From Sporodiniella umbellata (taxonomy: Eukaryota; Mucoromycota; Mucoromycetes; Mucorales; Rhizopodaceae): 64,000 nucleotides of DNA. How positions within the stretch are numbered: position 1 is the first letter of the stretch; every line of letters starts with the position of its first letter. The translations under genes were made by a program, and so were the position numbers. The notes below the pieces were generated by a model. It searched no databases. It saw only the letters and a list, made by a program, of their open reading frames with translations, and was not told the origin of the DNA. Shown one piece after another: positions 57,501 through 64,000 of this stretch. The stretch covers positions 186,001-250,000 of the forward strand of contig JAIXMR010000001.1 in the NCBI GenBank assembly GCA_025677835.1, in the 5' to 3' direction.

Positions 57501-60131
57501 AAAGTATTTCAATTCAGCTAAAGAAGTCGTTCTTTCAAACGAAAATATACGGAGCGGGTTACTTTGAGAAGTTTGAATATAAGGATTACGCTTAGAAGCC
57601 ACATTGGGCTGGCTCAAAACGTGTTGGTAATAATCTAGATCCGAACTGAACTCTTTGAGGTAAGCCTTGAAAAGAATTGAGTTTTGCTAAATACGTCCTG
57701 ACAATTTTGAATTTAAGAGCTTACCATGGTCTGTACTTTCCTTGTTTGTTCATTTAAGTGAGGCATCAAAGAGTGAATCCACGGCTAACAAAAGAAAAAA
57801 AGTAAGTTAAACAAAAATACCACAGTAGCAAGTCTAGCTCTATTTGTACCTTTTCTTCACTAAACTCTAGTAGCTTTCCATTGAAAAACATGATTCCGTC
57901 TTTGGGATTATACTCTCTAATAGCCATACGACTAAGGAATAAGCTAGTTGCATCCAAAAAAGGTTCACTCCACTTCAGAGCCTCCTCTAAAGTCGTCTTT
58001 CCCTTTAAATCTTCAACTGCAGAAACGATATGATCAAACGCGACTTTGACGGCCTGATCGGTAGCTCTTTCAAGTCCTTGGGCTGACACAAACTCGAGTA
58101 TCTAAGTGTCTAGAAGCTTAAGAAAAAAAGCTTTGTCTAGTGTATTATTAGTTTTACCAGCTCTAAGAAGTTCATTCCGGTGGATGTATTTGTGTTCTTG
58201 CTAATATAGTAAAAGGCCTGTGCAGCTTTAGCAGCTATTATTAACAATAAAAAAGTAAATTAGACCGTTAATTCACTACAAACCAAGCTTACAAGTCGAA
58301 CTGTTGCTATCAATAAACGAAATGACACCAAAACGAATTGGGATTTTTCTCTGAACCATTGCTTTAACTTCGTTTGTTATTCTAACGAGCGATCTTTGAG
58401 AAGCCAAATCCTCAACTAATATCAAATTATATATGTTTTTTCGTATAGGGTGGAGTTGGCCAGGATATGTTGGCTTTAAAATCTATTTTTGAACAGTTTA
58501 ATTACACCAAGAAAAATGACTTGTTTGATCTACCTCCATTATGTCATATGGCCAGCCTTCATATCTATTGTCATTTTCTAAATCGTTCCACCAGGCAACA
58601 AAGGGATTTTCAGGAGTGTCCCTTACATCCAGTACGTTGTCTACATTGTCTTGAATATCTTTTTCAGATAAAGCAGGATCCGAGATCAATTCCATAGCTT
58701 CTCTAGAACTAAATCCAAGCTCTTTTATCGACTTGATAAGGTTTTTTTCAGATCTTATAGTACGAGATATACTTAAATAAGAGTTAAATGAAGTTTTTTA
58801 GCAGAAAATATTACTAAAAAGGATCCATTTGGTTCATTTCAAGGGCTTTGCCGTTGATCCATATAGCGTTAGACCCTTCTCGAAAAGACATCTGTTGATT
58901 TGTCGTTATCTCTTGTACAAAGTCGTCGTCCAGCTCAATTTCGCTAATACTTTTTGCGTATTTTGGAAAGTCCTGCGACAGATAAACCATGGTTTCCAGG
59001 GGATTGTTGGACTTTGCAATATACTGTGCAGATTTAAGCCCTAAAGTCTCAATATCCGATGAAGACAAAGGCTCAATAGCTGCTTTGCCTGGAGTATTGA
59101 ATAGAACTCGGCCAATTTTTTTTTCAAAAGTCGTGAGTTTTTCTTTGATAGTATCCCCTAGTTTGTTATCTATACAAAATTTCTTAATTATTACTTTTCA
59201 AAAAAAAAAAAAAAAAAAAAAAACTTCTATCTAAAGGTATACCTTGAGCATCTCTATCATCAATAACGAGGTAATCTGTTTTTTTCAAAGCCATTTCTAC
59301 ACCAAATCCTGAGAGATATAATGGCGGTTTGATGGTATTGGATGTTGAAGGTTTATAGCGCAAAACAAAAGACACTTGCTCTTTTTCTGATACACTTTTG
59401 AGTAAAGAATAAAACTGGTTGAACTTTGGTGAGAAAGTATCTGTGTATAAAGCAAAACTTGGTTTTTGTGATTTATCCAGAGTTCCAGACCGAATTATAT
59501 GATCGAAGGGAAGTTCGTCTATACCTACTAGAGCTTTACCATTTTTGAAAGTATCTAAAAACGATTGAATGTTGCAGATTTGTATCTTTCCCATTTGAAC
59601 CCAGACGTCGCATTGATCATCGTACTGGGATATACTAGGTACAACGGCCTGTTGGTAATACTGGCTGTAAGCTTCAATACGAGGTGCTGCTTCATGTAGA
59701 GCCAGTGATAGCTTAAACATGTCAATACCGTCTTTATCTAAAAAAGAAATATGGTCTAAGGCTTTGTCGTATATTTGTTTGTCTGTCCAGCTTTGGGCGT
59801 TTTGCTGAATTCGAGTAAGCTCATCAAGAAGTTCATAATAATTCGATTCGTTATTCAAGCCAGCTGTTTCACTAAAGCATTCGATTAGAAAAAAAAAAGA
59901 AAGTCTAGTTAGATGAATGAACAATACAAAAGAAAGAAGAAAAATAAGTGCACTTGTTATAGTGCTATTTGTTCTTTCTTATAGTCCTTTTTACGCAATT
60001 TCGAGTAGGAAATCAGGTGCACTCCAAGGAGCAACTAGTGTCAAATCAACAGTAGGTGATTCTGCCTTTGATTTCAAAAAAAGTGCACCTAAGGTGATAA
60101 GACTCAAAATCGCTGTCGATATTCGAGACAT
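54531..60131 (-). CDS. UDP-glucose:glycoprotein glucosyltransferase (UGGT, GT24)
   Basis: Seventeen exons on the minus strand: 60131-59995, 59871-59243, 59169-58815, 58771-58534, 58482-58293, 58234-58158, 58101-57850, 57784-57725, 57665-57494, 57442-57348, 57295-56918, 56863-55758, 55707-55512, 55451-55269, 55216-55056, 54992-54761, 54698-54531 (1542 aa). A signal peptide ([19 protein letters not shown]) precedes the thioredoxin-like sensor region ([18 protein letters not shown] ...; [20 protein letters not shown]). The C-terminal GT24 catalytic domain (~1235-1500) shows [65 protein letters not shown] (DxD), [28 protein letters not shown] and [11 protein letters not shown]. It ends in KDEF, a KDEL-like ER-retrieval signal. 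UGGT re-glucosylates misfolded N-glycoproteins for the calnexin cycle. Length and motifs are complete. Confidence 0.95.
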
Positions 60132-62395
60132 ATAATTGAATGACAAGCTTAAAAAGAGAGGGACTTTTCTAGACCAAGGTCCAATATATTTTGATACTCA
60201 GTTGCGTTTGTTTTTCTTTTTTCGTGTTGCTCTTTTATAAGGAGAGACTGAACCATAAGCTTTTTCATTACTGACTCCTACCTTTGTCCATCTCTATAGC
60301 ATAGCTTTTACAATAGTTTTATAGCTCACTCACAAATGCACTGCCTTTTTTTTTTATTAACAGCAGAGATTTTGTTTTGCCCGATCTATAGCGAGAAAAC
60401 ACTACTAAAACCTTATTTGAGAGCAGCTATCTACCAATAAATAATAACAAAAAAACTCTGTGCAATTTTTGAGACTTTAACGAGTTAGAGCTTTTTTCAT
60501 ATAAAAAAACATGCAAAAATGTAGAAATGCTTAATATCGCGAGGAATGTCTACAGCCATACTTCTATTGTATTGTGATAAAAAGCTTTTAAAGTATAGTA
60601 TAGAAGCTACGTTTATCGAAGATCAGAAAAAAAAATATCTATATTCATTGTTATGTTATTACATAATTACACTGACTGATCTTGGGAGACTCAAGTAGAA
60701 GATAAAATACAGTTCTTTTTATTGAAAATCGAGTACAACCCTATAACATGAAAAGCGGAACTAGCCAAGATTAACAATGTAGCAAAAGCAAAATCTTTTT
60801 AAGTTTTCAAATAACTGCACGAGATAAGAGGAGCATCAGCTGCTTCCAATCCGTCTGTAGCTTCTGTCGCGCTTTTTTTTTACGTGCGCTATTTATAGCT
60901 TTTGGCTTCATAGGTATCAGGAGCTAGAAAAAAGAATAGAAAAAGATACACCTATCCAAAGCACGATATGTCAGTGTATACCTTTAGATATCTACTAAAC
61001 TTCAATATCTTACAGTGTCTAGACTACTGAAACAAAAGTTTGATGAGATGTAACAGTCAACATTAAGCTAGTCTAAAGCAAAGATAGGAAGAGCGGTGCT
61101 AACGAGAAATTTCTATCATTGTACTTCTATTTTAGACAGCTGGCTATGTAACTCATAGTGAAGGCAACTATTACTTGCGCAGTAGCTTGCCCTTGAAAAT
61201 AAAAAACCAAAAAAAAAAGATATTGTACAACAAGAACCTACCAATTTGAGAAAGTAATTATCGACAGAAGGTTGAAGAAACGCAATACTTTTTTCGAGAT
61301 TAACTGTAATTAAACTGGCATCAATGAACGTCCTCCAAGGCCTTTGTGCTGCAGTTTAGTCGTGTTGCGAAATTCACAACAATTTTGTTTCAGTGTGTAG
61401 ACTTTAGTCATAATAGAGTCTATGTTACGTACGTAATTTTACAATTCAGCTCTAGTTTGGTATTTTTTTTTAGAGTCTGCTTAATTTTAAAAGAAAAAAC
61501 CCAGCCGTCAGCAATCTCGGTAACCCTGGCCCAGCATTCATTAGGTTTTAGTGCATTATATGTCCCAAATCTCCTTAAGTTTATCGATTTGTTTATTTTT
61601 ATTTATCCAAATATATCGGCAGTGCACGTCTTTATGCTGTATATCAGCAAGTCAATTTTGCGCTAAAAAAAAACACTGGATAGGGGAGGGAACGTGAATC
61701 TGTGAAATTACATTCTTCTTAATTATTACTATATTTCCGAATTAATTACACTCGCTGTGTTTTTTTTTTTAAAAAAAAAAAAGTCGGTTGACGCCTATAC
61801 AAGTTTCTGTTTCAAGAGAAAAAAAAAAGGATCGATACGTACAAGCAACTAGGGTTACCATCATCCTTTACTTTTTTCTAGCTTGGTAGGCTGATAGGCA
61901 CAACTGAAAGCAATGATCTTTGTTTTTAACCAAGTAACCATAATTTTTAAAAATAAAAAATTTGTTTCATGTATTGAGAAAGAAATTAATATGCTTCATT
62001 TATGATTGGCTGGGGCTTTTGCCTATTAGGCATATAAAAAAAGAACAATACACTAATTAAAGATGGAAGGCAACACTTGTTCATCAAACAAACTGATTAT
62101 AATAAGTTACTGATTTAGATATAATTCAACTCTATAAGAGCCGCTAAGTTTAGTCTAAACTAGTGACTAATAAGCGCAGAATTAAGGATATTTTATAATA
62201 ATCTGCAAGGGAGAGAAAAGAAAAAGAGAGAAACAGTGTAGAAAAAAAAAGCCCTGATTTTCTATTAAATCATGTGAACACATTTAATTCGTACCAAGTA
62301 CACTTATTCGAAAATAGCAACCTAAAAAAAAAAAAAAAAAAAAAACACTGCCTTTCTTTCTACTATTGTTAATATTTTTTTTTCTTGTTTTAAAA
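60132..62395. other. 2.3 kb intergenic region, divergent
   Basis: Between the UGGT start (-) and the second RING gene (+). No domain-bearing ORF; the largest (61346-61666) is Phe/Ile/Leu-rich without a family. T11A12 lies at 61760-61782 and an A22-class run at ~62324-62345, 50 bp before the RING ATG. Polyadenylation-like aataaa motifs are scattered. Confidence 0.5.
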
Positions 62396-63637
62396 ATGGG
62401 TCAATCACCTTCAACGACATCTCATAGACATGACAATGCTTCTACTCGAACCTTACATTCAAGCTCAATACATTCGAATAGACAAATGTCGTTTTTCAAA
62501 AGAATTTCACAACGAATCCAACCCAACAGAAGGTTCGGTCGACAGAATAGAGCAACAACAGCTGAAAGTTCTTCCACTGCTACTAATGATACAAATATAA
62601 ACCAACGACCGTCTGCTAGACGAAATACAGCCCATCGTCGACAAGGTTCTAGCGTATTAATGAATTCAGGTTCCTCCACTACTTCCTCAGTCCGTCGTGC
62701 AACCCAGGAGGCGGCGAGAGCTGCAGCTGCAGTGACAGGCCCACCTATTCTACCCAACTTTTTTCAGTACTTACACCAAATACAGGATAACAATGGAAGC
62801 ACAAGAAACAGTATCACCTCAGCCGATTCTGCTCCATCTGGGTTGTCGCACCCTCTTTGGGAGGTACCAAACATTCGACCTCAGCCCAATGAGGAAGGCA
62901 CTGAAAGCGAATCGCCAACAAACAACCCTATTCTAAGATATCTACAGATACCATCACGAGAACATGACACCAATACCAGCCGTACCACAGTTACCTCGTC
63001 AGGTGCGTCTACAAACACCACTCACTCTAGACGGATGCATATTCTAGTGATTGAATATAGACAAAACCAAACACCTCTTTCAGATACCCACTCAACCCAG
63101 AGCAATGCCTCTTCTCAGCCCTCTCGAACCCCTATGTTAGGGCGTCGTTTGCTAGGCCTTCGCCGGCCTCGATCTGAGGTATCAACAACCTCTTCAACTG
63201 AAACGCTTCAGTCAATGCCACTAAGTATGCATACTACTGCTACCAACACGACAGGCCATCCAACTGCACCACAGGAAGGGCAATGGGTGATTTATCTCTT
63301 GAATGGACAAAACACACTTCAGGCTCTTTCTTCTACCTTAGTTGATGACAATCCTACTTATGAGGATCTTTTGTTGCTAGGTAACCTTTTAGGATCTGTT
63401 AGACCCAACACAACCACACAAGCAGCCATTGATGGAGCTGTGCCTTCAATGGAGTGGTCCGAAGAAACTAAAGAAAGATTCAAGGATGATCAGTGTTTAG
63501 TCTGTTTGGATGAATTTGCTTTAGAGCAATCCGTTAGAGCTTTGAAATGTAACCACGTATTCCATAGAGAATGTGTTGATAAGTGGTTATGTGAATCACA
63601 CAACTCGTGTCCTGTCTGTAGAAGAATTCCTGTATAA
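62396..63637 (+). CDS. RING-H2 E3 ubiquitin ligase with MGQ N-terminus (paralog 2, Ser/Thr-rich insert)
   Basis: Single exon of 413 aa. It shares with the 45938-46618 protein the MGQ-x-PS start, TLHSSS, SFFKRISQRI basic patch, the WVIYLLNGQN / YEDLLLLGNLLG block and the C-terminal RING-H2: CLVCLDEFALEQSVRALKCN, HVFHRECVDKWLCESHNSCP, VCRRIPV. The extra ~190 residues lie mostly between the basic patch and the WVIY block and are Ser/Thr/Asn/Arg-rich low-complexity sequence. All zinc ligands are intact. Like paralog 1, it is predicted to be N-myristoylated and membrane-attached. The two genes have the same orientation and lack introns in the CDS, consistent with an old local duplication, with one copy expanding or the other shrinking. 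Confidence 0.88.
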   Translation: MGQSPSTTSHRHDNASTRTLHSSSIHSNRQMSFFKRISQRIQPNRRFGRQNRATTAESSSTATNDTNINQRPSARRNTAHRRQGSSVLMNSGSSTTSSVRRATQEAARAAAAVTGPPILPNFFQYLHQIQDNNGSTRNSITSADSAPSGLSHPLWEVPNIRPQPNEEGTESESPTNNPILRYLQIPSREHDTNTSRTTVTSSGASTNTTHSRRMHILVIEYRQNQTPLSDTHSTQSNASSQPSRTPMLGRRLLGLRRPRSEVSTTSSTETLQSMPLSMHTTATNTTGHPTAPQEGQWVIYLLNGQNTLQALSSTLVDDNPTYEDLLLLGNLLGSVRPNTTTQAAIDGAVPSMEWSEETKERFKDDQCLVCLDEFALEQSVRALKCNHVFHRECVDKWLCESHNSCPVCRRIPV

Positions 63638-64000
63638 AGAAAAAAAAATAGAAGTACTGTTTACTTCCCGCCTCATCTTCACTGCCACAACTTCCTTGTT
63701 TCACATACATATCCATATATCTACAGAGTCGGTTGTGTATAAACATACTCAAATCAAATGTTATCCTTTTATTATTGTGTATGTTCTGCGGAGAAGACAT
63801 ATATACGTTTATATATGTATTTTTTCATGTATATTATTACTATTATTATTATTATTATCATTATCAATACTACTATTATTACTACTGTTATTACTATCTT
63901 AGAACGAATAAAAAAAAAAGGTCGCTATATAGTATGGTTTTATCCTTAAATATCTGTTTTTAAAAAAGCAAACCTTTGTCAACGTAACCATATAAAATCA
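63638..64000. other. 3' flank with TTA/ATT microsatellite
   Basis: After the second RING stop there is only AT-rich DNA with a trinucleotide repeat (tattatt units, 63832-63896). No gene is seen up to the window edge. Confidence 0.6.

Overview
The window is nuclear DNA from a filamentous fungus, most likely an early-diverging lineage (Mucoromycota, Mucorales-like). The evidence is AT-rich gaps full of poly(A)/poly(T), dense short GT-AG introns (about 40-130 nt), and gene content: RFX factor, Ent3-type epsin, Boi/Pob1-like scaffold, Ssk2-type MAPKKK, Bem3-type RhoGAP, SUR7/PalI membrane protein, Set1-type SET protein, and a YANK kinase that reads DFN instead of DFG. The lineage call is inference from style and content. 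I rebuilt 26 gene models by hand-splicing; all 25 complete models stay in frame across every junction and end in a stop codon. The RFX gene is cut by the left edge.

Left to right: 1-461 RFX C-terminus (+); 973-2579 KHDC4-like KH protein (+); 3160-3809 CHZ1-like histone chaperone (-); 4521-6227 Ent3/CLINT1 epsin (-); 6497-8969 SH3-SAM-PH-CH polarity scaffold (-); 9778-13950 Ssk2/MEKK4 MAPKKK (+); 14255-15149 SUR7/PalI tetraspanner (+); 15355-16072 Pho80-type cyclin (-); a 2.9 kb gene-free gap; 19013-22093 PX-PH-RhoGAP (+); 22728-24371 NIPA-type Mg2+ transporter (+). Then five consecutive minus-strand genes: C2H2 factor (26077-26924), small secreted protein (28313-28855), AVT-type amino-acid transporter (29173-31312), an AroB-AroD fusion (31459-33845) and a PY-motif membrane protein (34419-34844). 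Next: 36772-39616 NCX-type cation exchanger (+); 39929-41391 compact Set1-like protein (+); 41601-42891 YANK kinase (-); 44263-44600 V-ATPase subunit f/RNaseK-like (-); 45938-46618 RING-H2 protein (+); 48943-50536 alanine aminotransferase (+); 51751-52584 BCL7-like protein (+); 52655-54380 WRAP73/WDR8 (+); 54531-60131 UDP-glucose:glycoprotein glucosyltransferase (-); 62396-63637 second RING-H2 protein, a paralog of the first (+).

Several products fit one biological theme, hyphal growth and wall/secretory homeostasis: Boi/Pob1-like scaffold, Bem3-like RhoGAP, Ssk2-like osmostress kinase, SUR7/PalI protein, Ent3 trafficking adaptor, UGGT folding sensor, and WRAP73 at microtubule organising centres. 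Whether they are functionally linked by position is unknown; the order looks like ordinary fungal housekeeping.

The most unusual items are: (i) a 749-residue protein that keeps only the first (dehydroquinate synthase) and fourth (type I dehydroquinase) domains of the pentafunctional AROM protein, in a same-strand block with a transporter, a secreted protein and a C2H2 regulator; (ii) a 384-residue Set1-like protein whose SET domain has lost the catalytic-position tyrosine; (iii) a calponin-homology domain added to a Boi/Pob1 scaffold; (iv) a fungal BCL7-type SWI/SNF subunit candidate; (v) two diverged MGQ-initiated RING-H2 ligases 16 kb apart; (vi) many TnAn and AnGn homopolymer junctions in gaps and introns.
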